A stretch of DNA of 64,000 bases from an uncultured Odoribacter sp. (GTDB lineage: Bacteria; Bacteroidota; Bacteroidia; Bacteroidales; Marinifilaceae): positions 41,208 through 105,207 of the forward strand of contig UQJP01000014.1 of assembly GCA_900541415.1 (NCBI GenBank), written 5' to 3'. Both the position numbers and the translations under genes were made by a program. Within the stretch, counting starts at the first letter, position 1. Each line of letters starts with the position of its first letter. Shown in pieces: positions 1 through 8,305 of the stretch. Under the pieces are notes generated by a model. That model was not told the DNA's origin, did no database searches, and saw only the letters and a list, made by a program, of their open reading frames with translations.

Positions 1-662
1 CTGAACACATAAGTGTTATACCATCCTAAACGATCATTCAGTTTTTTGGCCGTTGGATTGTTGATATAGGATGAAAACATTTCATTTAACATTTTCCCGT
101 TGTCGAACTGACTATATTCGCAAGAACGATAAGGAAGAATATAATTGCAAAAATCGGCAAAAGACAGGTTGGAAACATCGGGTAAAGTTGCTTTTAAACG
201 GAAGGCATTTTCGATATGGTCGATTAAAAAAGCTGCATTGATAAATTGCAGGTCGGGAATTATCGATGATACCTGGGTTTCCTGAAAGGTAGAATCGAAA
301 AGCGGTTTGGTTAATTTCTCTTTTTTAGAAAAAACATAACGGGCCTCTTTGCTGCTAAGGTCTTTTAAAGATAAACCTTCGCTCACCGAACGAAAGCGCG
401 CATCTATGGCGGCGTAAGCTTCGTGGAAGTGTGGGTCCATGCTTACAACCCGCCCTTTGTGCCATTTCATGTGGTCGATTAAAAAACAGGCTGCCTTATA
501 TTTCAGGGAATCAGCTTGCTTCGTTTTATAATGCCGTAATACTTTCGTCAACTCTTTTCTATTTTTTCCGGCAATTTGCAGAGATACTTCTACGTCGGCG
601 GGAAAATCTGTACAGGCAAAAAACAGACCTAAAATAAACACAAGATATAATGAGTGTTTCAT
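1..662 (-). CDS. Transglutaminase-like lipoprotein, 3' end cut by window edge
   Basis: The reverse strand is open from the ATG at 660-662 to the left edge, so only the N-terminal 220 residues or so are present. The protein begins with a short hydrophobic stretch ending in a lipobox (LGLFFAC), so it should be a lipoprotein. The following stretch (AGKNRKELTKVLRHYK, then AACFLIDHM) matches what I remember of the N-terminal part of Bacteroidetes transglutaminase-superfamily lipoproteins. The catalytic Cys-His-Asp core would lie beyond the edge and cannot be checked. A TAnnTTTG box (TATGTTTG, reverse strand, 681-688) sits just upstream. Family call is from memory of the N-terminal pattern. Confidence 0.6.
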   Translation of the reverse strand, partial: MKHSLYLVFILGLFFACTDFPADVEVSLQIAGKNRKELTKVLRHYKTKQADSLKYKAACFLIDHMKWHKGRVVSMDPHFHEAYAAIDARFRSVSEGLSLKDLSSKEARYVFSKKEKLTKPLFDSTFQETQVSSIIPDLQFINAAFLIDHIENAFRLKATLPDVSNLSFADFCNYILPYRSCEYSQFDNGKMLNEMFSSYINNPTAKKLNDRLGWYNTYVF

Positions 663-680
663 ACCTAATTATCATTTTGG

Positions 681-688
681 CAAACATA
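681..688 (-). promoter_or_regulatory. -7 promoter box of the transglutaminase-like lipoprotein
   Basis: The reverse strand reads TATGTTTG, a perfect match to the Bacteroides -7 consensus TAnnTTTG, 18 bp upstream of the start codon at 662. No clear -33 TTTG is seen at the usual spacing. Confidence 0.45.
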
Positions 689-848
689 ATAATAATAAAC
701 GATATTTATTTTGTTTAAATAAATAAAATGTAATTATGTTTTGATTGGTTAATTCGTATCAGATTGAGTATTATTTATTTGCCTCTGATATGATTTTATT
801 TATTTTAAAATTTATTTTGTAAAATATAATAAATATACATAATATTTA

Positions 849-856
849 TATATTTG
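849..856 (+). promoter_or_regulatory. Candidate -7 box of the SIR2-TIR operon
   Basis: TATATTTG matches TAnnTTTG exactly, 112 bp before the ATG at 969. The best TTTG upstream (816-819) is 29 bp away, further than the usual 19-21 bp, so the -33 element is weak. The 663-968 gap is otherwise very AT-rich and holds only this box and the divergent box at 681-688. Confidence 0.35.
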
Positions 857-968
857 TATGTAAACTGAAATGATTGGAGTATAGTATTGTTGATTTATAA
901 AAAGGCGGATAAGAGGAGAAATGGAGGATGTTGGGGTTTTAAAGAGTGTGTGCTATAAATAAACGCTT

Positions 969-2258
969 ATGGAAAATTCTATGCAGAACCGCTTGAACGA
1001 AAGCGGGTGGGCACGGCTTTTGGAGGAAATCGACAAGGGGAATGTGATCCCGGTGCTGGGACAGGAGTTATTCACCCTGACGGTGGAAGGGCGGGAAGTG
1101 CCGTTGCGGGAATATATCCTTCAAAAAATGAAGGAAAGGTTAGGCGTGGAAGATGAGGTTTCCGATTTTGCGGAACTTTCTTACGGGTATAATATGCGGG
1201 CGTGGGACAGGATTCAATCGGAGCCTTATTACGAAACGACACGGATTCTTCAGGAGATTTCCGGATTGGAGGTGGAGTTTTTGCCGGAATTACAGGAACT
1301 GCTTTCCATTGAAAAATTCCGGCTGGTGCTTTCCACTTCTTTTGACGATATGGCGTTGAAGGCAATGGAAAGCTTTTGGGGAAAGGGCAAGGTGAAACGG
1401 TTGAGCTATGAAAAAAGAAGCTGTAAGGAAGATATTGACGATCTGAGTAAACCCTGCCTCTACCAAATGTTTGGTAAGGCGAGTGCCGTACCTCACGAAT
1501 TTGTGCTGACGGAAGACGACCTGTTGGAATTTCTGCACTATTGGCTGGATGAAAACTACCGTCCCAAACGGCTTTCCAATGTTTTGCGGGAAAAATACCT
1601 GCTGGTGATCGGCTGTAACTATCCCAATTGGCTGTTCCGGTTTTTCTTTCATTCCCTTAAATTTTCTTCCCGTTCGTCCGCAGCCGATAAGGTGGGGATG
1701 CTGGCGGATTCCCGGCTGGATAAGAATTTGGTGGATTTTTTGGCACGGATGAATGCCGGGGTTCATGAAGATGCACGTGCTTTTATCCGGGAATTGGTGA
1801 AACGCTGGAAAACATTTCAGGGGGTGGGGGATAAAAAGGAAATCTTTATTTCCTATGCCAGCGAGGATTTTGAGCAGGCCCGTAAAATCGCGGAAACTTT
1901 TCAGGAATTGGGTGTGGCTGTGTGGTTCGATAAAAAATCGCTGGAGCCGGGTGATGCCTACGAAGCTATGATTAAGCAAAATATTCAGGAGAGTAAAATA
2001 TTTGTGCCCGTGTTGTCACGGTCGGTCGTGAATTGTGGCCGTCGTTTCTTCAAGCGGGAATGGAAATGGGCGAACGATGAACTGGAATTGAGATTTCCGG
2101 AAAAGTTTATCTATCCGGTGGTGATCGACGATGTGAACCTGGAAGATTCTAGTTTACAGATATTTTCAAAATTCCATACGGCCAATCTGCGGGAAGGGCA
2201 GGATTGGGAAAATAGCCTCCGGAAAATTGTTCGGGATGTGCGTTTGCTGAACAGTTAA
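969..2258 (+). CDS. SIR2-like / TIR domain protein
   Basis: A 429-residue soluble protein with two domains linked to NAD metabolism. Residues about 10-230 resemble the SIR2-like fold of immune proteins: GNVIPVLGQELF near the start, LVLSTSFDDMALKAM (the T-N-x-D-type segment) and KYLLVIGCNYPNW. The usual catalytic His of the K-x-H-G motif appears replaced by Phe168 (LYQMFG). Residues about 289-429 form a TIR domain: EIFISYASED, then VAVWFDKKSLEPGD, then a putative catalytic Glu364 in FFKREWKWAND. TIR domains of this kind cleave NAD+ or make cyclic ADP-ribose products. It is the first gene of a four-gene operon, 11 bp ahead of the nSTAND gene. It probably acts as an effector or signal generator; an abortive-infection role is inferred from family knowledge. 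Confidence 0.85.
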   Translation: MENSMQNRLNESGWARLLEEIDKGNVIPVLGQELFTLTVEGREVPLREYILQKMKERLGVEDEVSDFAELSYGYNMRAWDRIQSEPYYETTRILQEISGLEVEFLPELQELLSIEKFRLVLSTSFDDMALKAMESFWGKGKVKRLSYEKRSCKEDIDDLSKPCLYQMFGKASAVPHEFVLTEDDLLEFLHYWLDENYRPKRLSNVLREKYLLVIGCNYPNWLFRFFFHSLKFSSRSSAADKVGMLADSRLDKNLVDFLARMNAGVHEDARAFIRELVKRWKTFQGVGDKKEIFISYASEDFEQARKIAETFQELGVAVWFDKKSLEPGDAYEAMIKQNIQESKIFVPVLSRSVVNCGRRFFKREWKWANDELELRFPEKFIYPVVIDDVNLEDSSLQIFSKFHTANLREGQDWENSLRKIVRDVRLLNS

Positions 2259-2269
2259 AACAGCGCTTT

Positions 2270-5200
2270 ATGAAAACGGATACCCATACCCACTGGCTGG
2301 GGCTTGCAGCTTATGAGGAAAAGGACGCTCCGATATTTTACGGACGGGAGAATGAGATTGCCGAATTATCGGGTGATATTTTCCACAATACCCAGACCAT
2401 TATCTACGGACCTTCCGGGACAGGGAAAACCTCGATTCTCCGGGCAGGTATTTTCACCAAAGCAAGGGATAGCGGCTTTTTCCCGGTGTATATCCGGCTG
2501 AACCACGATGGCAGGGAAACCTATGCCCGGCAGGTGATCCGGCAAGTGTGCGTACAGGCGGCGGAAGACCGGATCGATATTGAAAACCGGATCGGATACA
2601 TTGCCCCGGAGCAGCTTTCCCTGTGGGAGTTTTTCCATTGTAACATTTTTTGGAATGCCGGGGATTTTCCGGTGACGCCTTTGGTGGTGATCGACCAGTT
2701 CGAAGAGATTTTCACCCTGGCCAAAGAACGGGAAAAGGCGGATGATTTTTTCGGGCAATGGGCTGATTTGTGTGACGACCGTGTCCCTGCCTATATCCGG
2801 GACTATTTATCGGAAAGCGGGCAGCGGGTGCGTTATCCGGAAAAGCTCAATTTTCGCTGTGTGCTTGCTTTGCGGGAAGATTTTCTGGCGCGGTTGGAAG
2901 AGTATGCCACCCGGATTCCGGCTTTGAAACGGAACCGTTACAGTTTGCAGTCTATCCACGCGAAACAGGCTATGGACATCGTTATCAAGCCCTCCCGGGG
3001 GATCGTGACGGAAGAAGTAGCACTTGAGATCATCCGGAAGGTTACGAACCGGAAAGAGGTAAATCCCGGAGAAGAAAACCGTTTAGTGGTGGAGCCTGCT
3101 TTGCTTTCCCTGTTCTGTCATGAGCTCGACCGGAAACGGGAAGAACGGGGACAGGAAAAGATCACCGCCGATTTGGTGGAGGCGTTCGGGGATAATATTA
3201 TTAAGAATTTCTATCAGGATACGATTTATTTGGTTTCTCCGGAAACCGGGAATTATTTGGAAGACCGTCTTTTAACTTCCGACGGATTTCGTGACCGGGT
3301 GTCGTTGGGAGATGCTTTGAGCCGGGGAGTGACCTGGGAGGAGTTGGAGGTGCTTCAGAAAAACCGCCTGATCCGTATCGAAGAATGGGATGGGGCGAAA
3401 CGGATCGAGTTTACCCACGATGTGCTTTGTAAGGTGGCGGCGGAACGCCGGAATGAGCGGGAGCAGCAGGCACGGGTGGAAGCCGAACGGCAACGGGTGC
3501 GCCGGCTTAGGAAACGCGCTTCCCTGCTCGCTGCTGCGGTGGTGCTGTTGCTATTGCTGATCGGCGGATATATCGTTGGTTTCCTGATACCTTATTCCGA
3601 ATATTATGAGGGATTTGATTACCGGCAAGAATGGCCGCAGGGAATTAACCGCTTATCCCGGCAACGGGCGGAGTACCGCGCAAAATATGTGGAATTGAGC
3701 CGGAAGGGGATGTTTTCTGCCTGGTGGACACCCCGGCGGGGCATATATGCCCGTCATTGGACAAAAATGGCACAGCGGGATGCCTGGGGAGATTTATCTT
3801 CCGGCTTTGGAAGCACTTTGCTGGTTAATGCCGGGGATGAAGATGACAGTGGGGTGAACAAAAACTTTAAAAATCTATTGCAGCAGGTGTGCCAATATGA
3901 GTTTGTTTCTGATGTGGAAGGGCTTCACGTGATGCAGGTAAAAGCTTATAATAAGCGGCATGAACTGATCTGGTGCGGTGTTTATACCAGTAATCGCGCC
4001 CGCCGGGGAGGCCGACCGGAAGATTTGGAGTATACCTATTTATCCTACACGGATAAAAACGGGCTTCCGGTGCAATCCCGTAAAAATGGGGCGAGTGTGG
4101 TGAAGATCGGTTTTGACGCTAATGGCTACCGGGCGAGTTCCGAGTTTTTCGACGCTTTCGGTAACCGGGCTAAAAACGGGAATTTGGTATATGCTGAAAA
4201 ATATGAATATTCGCCGGAAGGATTACTCTTGCGGTTTGGAAGCGCCACCCCGGATAAGAGCGATTCGTTGGTATATTGCACGGACAAAGCGGGGAATAGC
4301 GGATGGAAATTCGAATACCGGGATAACCGCATCGTAAAAGGCGTTTCGCTGGGTAGTGACGGGCAAGTGGTGGCCGTGGCGGACGGATATGCGATTTGTA
4401 CGTATGCTTATGATTCCAGAGGGCAGATTGCGTTGGTTGATTATTTTGATGAAAAAGGCGGAAAGTTTGAATATTACGACCGGGAAAACCATTCTTTTTA
4501 TCACAGCTACCACCGGATATATGATAATAGGGGAAATACGGTCAGGCTTGAATTTTTGAACAAAGATGGAGAGCTTACCCGCCGGGGCTGTGCCTATAAG
4601 CTATTTTATTTTAAGGAGGGCGGGGATCAGGTGGTTAAAGAACTTTCCTATCGGCATGACGGGAGTTATTGGGGAAGTGACGGATGTGTAGGATATGCCG
4701 CCTGTTATAACGATCCCAGGGATAAAAACTGGTGCACCGGCCTCACTTGTTTAAAGGATAGCGTAACGCCTGTGGAAGGCATAGACGGGGTGTGTACGAA
4801 AGAGTGGGAATACGATAACCGGGGCAATACGGTTGCCGAATATTATTACGATGCCCGCCATGTGCCGATGGTCAATCATTCCGGATATGCCGGGGTTTTA
4901 CGGGCTTACGACGGGGAAGACCGCCTGTTGAAAGAAGAATATTTCGACACGAAACGCCGTCCGTCGTATGCTAACGGGTATGCCTGTGTGAAATATCGTT
5001 ACGATGACCGGGGGAATCTGACTGTGATGGAGTATTACGATGACCGGGGAAATCGCTATATGACGTCCGATGGCGTGGCTGTCGAGGAGTATCGCTATGA
5101 CCTGTTGAACAACCGCATTCAGACCATTTGGAAAGATGCAGAAGGAAAAAGGCTCGACAGTAAGGTGGTTTGGGTATATGCTTACGATGCCTTTGGCAAT

Positions 5201-6844
5201 CACATAGAAACGGCCTGCTATGATGCAGATGGTAAAACGCCTGTGAACAACGCATCGGGCTGGCATCGGGAAGCCATGAAGTATGACGATAACCATTTCC
5301 AGACAGAAACCAGCTATTGGGATAAAAATGGGCAAAGGATCAATCATCCGGAGCATCAGTATGCGATAAGCAGGTATGAAAACGATGGTAGCAATCAGGT
5401 GAAGAGCTCTGCCTTTTACGATACTTCCGATCGTCCCTGCGTGAATGAGGAAGGGTATCACAAACAGGTCAATACCCTGAAATTCGGCAAGATCGTGAAA
5501 CAGGAATATTATGGGGTGGACGGTCAGCCCTGTCTGGGCCCCGCCGGGGCTTATGCCGGAGCATGTGTATATGACTACCGGGGCAACCTGATTCGGCTGG
5601 AAGTGCTCGATCGGGAAGGGGCCCTGATGAACAATCGGCTGGGGTATGCTTATGTTTCCTATAAATATGACATTTACGATAATGAGATCAGTAGGGCTTA
5701 TTATGACAAGGGGGATAAGCCCTGTTTGTACGACGGATATTTTAAGATAGAATCGGATTATGAGAACGGTTTACTTGTTTCAGAGAGACGCTACCGGGAT
5801 GAACAGCACTTACTTGCCCGCGACCCGGTGATTCGTTACGGGTATGATTCCACCCGGCGGCAAAGTGATATTTATTATTTGGATGCCGGGATGAATCCTG
5901 TCGATAACGAAGAAGGCTGGAGCCATTGCCATAAAGCGTACCGCTACGGAAGAATTTGGGAAGAATCTTATTTCGATAAAGACGGTAAGGCTTGCGATCT
6001 CAAGCGTGCCGGGCTGTCGTATTGCCGGATCGTCTATGAATATGCCGCCGGACGGGAAAACGGGGCGACTGTGTGGGATAGCCGGGGACATTCCGAACGG
6101 TTGAATCCCCGGGAGGGATATGGAGTGAAAGTATATGCAAACGGTAATCGTTTGGAAGGGGATTGGAAAGCGGGAAAGATCAATGGCTGGGGAACTTACC
6201 ACTTCAATTCCGGCATGACGTACCGGGGAAATCTGACAGATGGTGTTTTTAATGGAAAAGGAACATTGACCCGTTTGGACGGAACCCGCATTGAAGGAAA
6301 TTTCGAGAACGACCTGCTGGAAGGGGAAGGAGTGGAATATTTGGCAGACGGCGGTGTGTTCCGGGGAAATTTTAGCGGAGGGCAAAAAGAAGGAATCGGC
6401 ACTTATTATGAAGCCGATGGCACAATCCGTTCTTCGGGCGTATTTGTGGAAGGCAGGCTGCAATATTCTTATTGCTTTAAGATCACTGATTTATTGGAGG
6501 GGATGATGGAATACGGTTTACAGAAAGGCGACCTGTTGATTGCTTTCGATGATTTCCGGTATTTTGTAGACGACTGGAAATATTACCCGCAGGATCGGTT
6601 ACAGGAAAAGCTCCGGCAGGTATTGCAACACAAAACAGGCAGGCACGACCTGTTGGTGGCCAGGCCGGGGGTGAGCGAATATGATTTCATTCGCATTGTC
6701 CTGCCAGCCCAAGAGGTGGCGGAATACATCGCCCGCTATGGAATCGTGGGATTGGAAATTCAGCGTTCGGTGATCGATTTCGGGCATTTAGACAGGCTAT
6801 ACAGAAGCTATATGCATTGGAAAGTGAAAAATGTAAAACTATGA
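2270..6844 (+). CDS. Giant membrane-anchored nSTAND ATPase with YD-type and MORN repeats
   Basis: A 1524-residue multidomain protein. The N-terminal region is a STAND-type P-loop NTPase: Walker A GPSGTGKTS at 47-55 and Walker B VVIDQFEE with Asp142, followed by the helical region typical of nSTAND1 proteins. A basic, charged juxtamembrane helix (about 395-417) leads to one clear membrane span (about 418-440). After it come roughly 14 tandem repeats of the form YDxRGNxxxxEYYDxxGxP (about 570-1280), resembling RHS/YD repeats. MORN repeats (GDWKAGKINGWGTYHFNSG-type) lie at about 1284-1395, and a PDZ-like tail (YGLQKGDLLIAFDDF) follows. If the NTPase is cytoplasmic, the repeats are in the periplasm. 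It overlaps the next gene by 4 bp. It likely senses a trigger and controls the SIR2-TIR protein. Confidence 0.85.
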   Translation: MKTDTHTHWLGLAAYEEKDAPIFYGRENEIAELSGDIFHNTQTIIYGPSGTGKTSILRAGIFTKARDSGFFPVYIRLNHDGRETYARQVIRQVCVQAAEDRIDIENRIGYIAPEQLSLWEFFHCNIFWNAGDFPVTPLVVIDQFEEIFTLAKEREKADDFFGQWADLCDDRVPAYIRDYLSESGQRVRYPEKLNFRCVLALREDFLARLEEYATRIPALKRNRYSLQSIHAKQAMDIVIKPSRGIVTEEVALEIIRKVTNRKEVNPGEENRLVVEPALLSLFCHELDRKREERGQEKITADLVEAFGDNIIKNFYQDTIYLVSPETGNYLEDRLLTSDGFRDRVSLGDALSRGVTWEELEVLQKNRLIRIEEWDGAKRIEFTHDVLCKVAAERRNEREQQARVEAERQRVRRLRKRASLLAAAVVLLLLLIGGYIVGFLIPYSEYYEGFDYRQEWPQGINRLSRQRAEYRAKYVELSRKGMFSAWWTPRRGIYARHWTKMAQRDAWGDLSSGFGSTLLVNAGDEDDSGVNKNFKNLLQQVCQYEFVSDVEGLHVMQVKAYNKRHELIWCGVYTSNRARRGGRPEDLEYTYLSYTDKNGLPVQSRKNGASVVKIGFDANGYRASSEFFDAFGNRAKNGNLVYAEKYEYSPEGLLLRFGSATPDKSDSLVYCTDKAGNSGWKFEYRDNRIVKGVSLGSDGQVVAVADGYAICTYAYDSRGQIALVDYFDEKGGKFEYYDRENHSFYHSYHRIYDNRGNTVRLEFLNKDGELTRRGCAYKLFYFKEGGDQVVKELSYRHDGSYWGSDGCVGYAACYNDPRDKNWCTGLTCLKDSVTPVEGIDGVCTKEWEYDNRGNTVAEYYYDARHVPMVNHSGYAGVLRAYDGEDRLLKEEYFDTKRRPSYANGYACVKYRYDDRGNLTVMEYYDDRGNRYMTSDGVAVEEYRYDLLNNRIQTIWKDAEGKRLDSKVVWVYAYDAFGNHIETACYDADGKTPVNNASGWHREAMKYDDNHFQTETSYWDKNGQRINHPEHQYAISRYENDGSNQVKSSAFYDTSDRPCVNEEGYHKQVNTLKFGKIVKQEYYGVDGQPCLGPAGAYAGACVYDYRGNLIRLEVLDREGALMNNRLGYAYVSYKYDIYDNEISRAYYDKGDKPCLYDGYFKIESDYENGLLVSERRYRDEQHLLARDPVIRYGYDSTRRQSDIYYLDAGMNPVDNEEGWSHCHKAYRYGRIWEESYFDKDGKACDLKRAGLSYCRIVYEYAAGRENGATVWDSRGHSERLNPREGYGVKVYANGNRLEGDWKAGKINGWGTYHFNSGMTYRGNLTDGVFNGKGTLTRLDGTRIEGNFENDLLEGEGVEYLADGGVFRGNFSGGQKEGIGTYYEADGTIRSSGVFVEGRLQYSYCFKITDLLEGMMEYGLQKGDLLIAFDDFRYFVDDWKYYPQDRLQEKLRQVLQHKTGRHDLLVARPGVSEYDFIRIVLPAQEVAEYIARYGIVGLEIQRSVIDFGHLDRLYRSYMHWKVKNVKL

Positions 6845-8235
6845 ACGGAATAAGTAAATGGTTATTGCTCATGCTGTTGGGTGTGGGAATGGTTTTTACG
6901 GGAATGGCTGCACCTCCGGATTCCTTGCGGAAAAAAGATTGGCAAAAAGCCGGACGGCAGGCGCGGAAAGGAAATGTGGCTGCTATGCTTTGGCTGGCGG
7001 ATTATTACACGGTACGGGTTCCCAATGACACTTTACAGGCTTATTGGTATGGACAGGCAGCCCTGCGGGGAGATACTTTGGCCGAAAAAAATCTGGGAAA
7101 TTGCTACCTGAACGGGAGCGGCGTGGAACAGGATTATCGGCAGGCTTTGTTGTGGTATGGAAAGGCGGCAGAGCAAGGATATGATAAAGCTCTGTATAAT
7201 ATAGCCATGATGTATGCAAACGGCTGGGGCGTTTCTCAAAGTGACAGCATGGCTTACCTTTATTTCCGGAAATCGGCGGAGAAAGGATTTAGCCGGGCGG
7301 AATATAGGGTCGGGCGGTGTTACGAAACCGGATCTTGTGTGGAACGCGACTATCAGGCTGCGTATGAATGGTATAAGAAAGCGGCTGAAAAGCAGTTTGC
7401 CCCGGCTCTTTTCCGCTTGGGACTTTTAGCATACTACGGACGGTATGTCCCGGAGGATAATTATGTGGCTTTCGGCTACTTTTTTAGGGCGGCGGAATTG
7501 GGTGATAGCCAGGCGGCCACCCAATTGGGGATATGTTTTGAGAATGGATATGGGGTGGAAAAAAGTCCGGAAAAGATGGTGGAATGGTATCGTCGGGCGG
7601 CAGAACAAGGAATGGCGGATGCACAATTCCGCTTGGGAAAATGCTATCTGAGTGGTTTGGGTGTAAAGAAAGATTCCTCACAGGCTCTGCTATGGTTTGA
7701 AAAGGCGGCGGCACAGGGTGATCCGGATGGACTTTGCACTTTGGGAAATTGCTATTATAATGGGAATATGGTGGAACAGGACTACCGGAAATCTTTTCAA
7801 TATTATAAACGGGCTGCTGAAAACGGTAGTTGTTGGGGACAACGGGTGGTTGGCCTATTTTATGAAGAAGGAACCGGAGTGGAAACGGACATGCGGCAGG
7901 CGGTGAGGTGGTATGGTAAAGCTGCGGAGCAGGGGGATGCCTATGCTTTGGAATTTTTAGGGAAGTGTTATGAGGAAGGACGGGGTGTGGAGCGGGACGA
8001 AAAACGCGCTTTCACGTTGTTCCGGGCAGCGGTGGATAAAGGGCATGCTCCGGCAATGTTCCGGCTGGCGTTATGCTATGAGAAAGGCATAGGAGTGGAA
8101 AAAGACAGGCAACTTTACCTGTATTGGCTGCAAAAGGCCGCTGATGCCGGAGATTCAGGAGCTGTATCGGCTTTGGAAAAACAGAGAAACCGGGAAATCG
8201 GTTTTGGAAATAGCGGGGATGCCTGGGTGTATTGA
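6841..8235 (+). CDS. Exported Sel1-repeat protein
   Basis: A 464-residue protein with an N-terminal signal peptide (WLLLMLLGVGMVFTGMAA) and about 11 Sel1-like (SLR) repeats of the form A-x-x-x-L-G-x-C-Y-x-x-G-x-G-V-x-x-D filling the rest. SLR arrays are protein-binding scaffolds. The ATG at 6841 overlaps the stop of the nSTAND gene (ATGA), which suggests translational coupling; an in-frame ATG 24 bp upstream (6817) would give a poorer signal peptide. Being exported, it would meet the C-terminal repeats of the nSTAND protein in the periplasm, so I infer it is a partner or sensor subunit of that protein. No enzymatic motif is visible. Confidence 0.85.
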   Translation: MNGISKWLLLMLLGVGMVFTGMAAPPDSLRKKDWQKAGRQARKGNVAAMLWLADYYTVRVPNDTLQAYWYGQAALRGDTLAEKNLGNCYLNGSGVEQDYRQALLWYGKAAEQGYDKALYNIAMMYANGWGVSQSDSMAYLYFRKSAEKGFSRAEYRVGRCYETGSCVERDYQAAYEWYKKAAEKQFAPALFRLGLLAYYGRYVPEDNYVAFGYFFRAAELGDSQAATQLGICFENGYGVEKSPEKMVEWYRRAAEQGMADAQFRLGKCYLSGLGVKKDSSQALLWFEKAAAQGDPDGLCTLGNCYYNGNMVEQDYRKSFQYYKRAAENGSCWGQRVVGLFYEEGTGVETDMRQAVRWYGKAAEQGDAYALEFLGKCYEEGRGVERDEKRAFTLFRAAVDKGHAPAMFRLALCYEKGIGVEKDRQLYLYWLQKAADAGDSGAVSALEKQRNREIGFGNSGDAWVY

Positions 8236-8305
8236 GGGGATAGCATCGGATGGAAGTTTTTAGACGGCATCCGGCGTAAGAAGATCAGTAAAAAAGATAA
8301 ACTAT

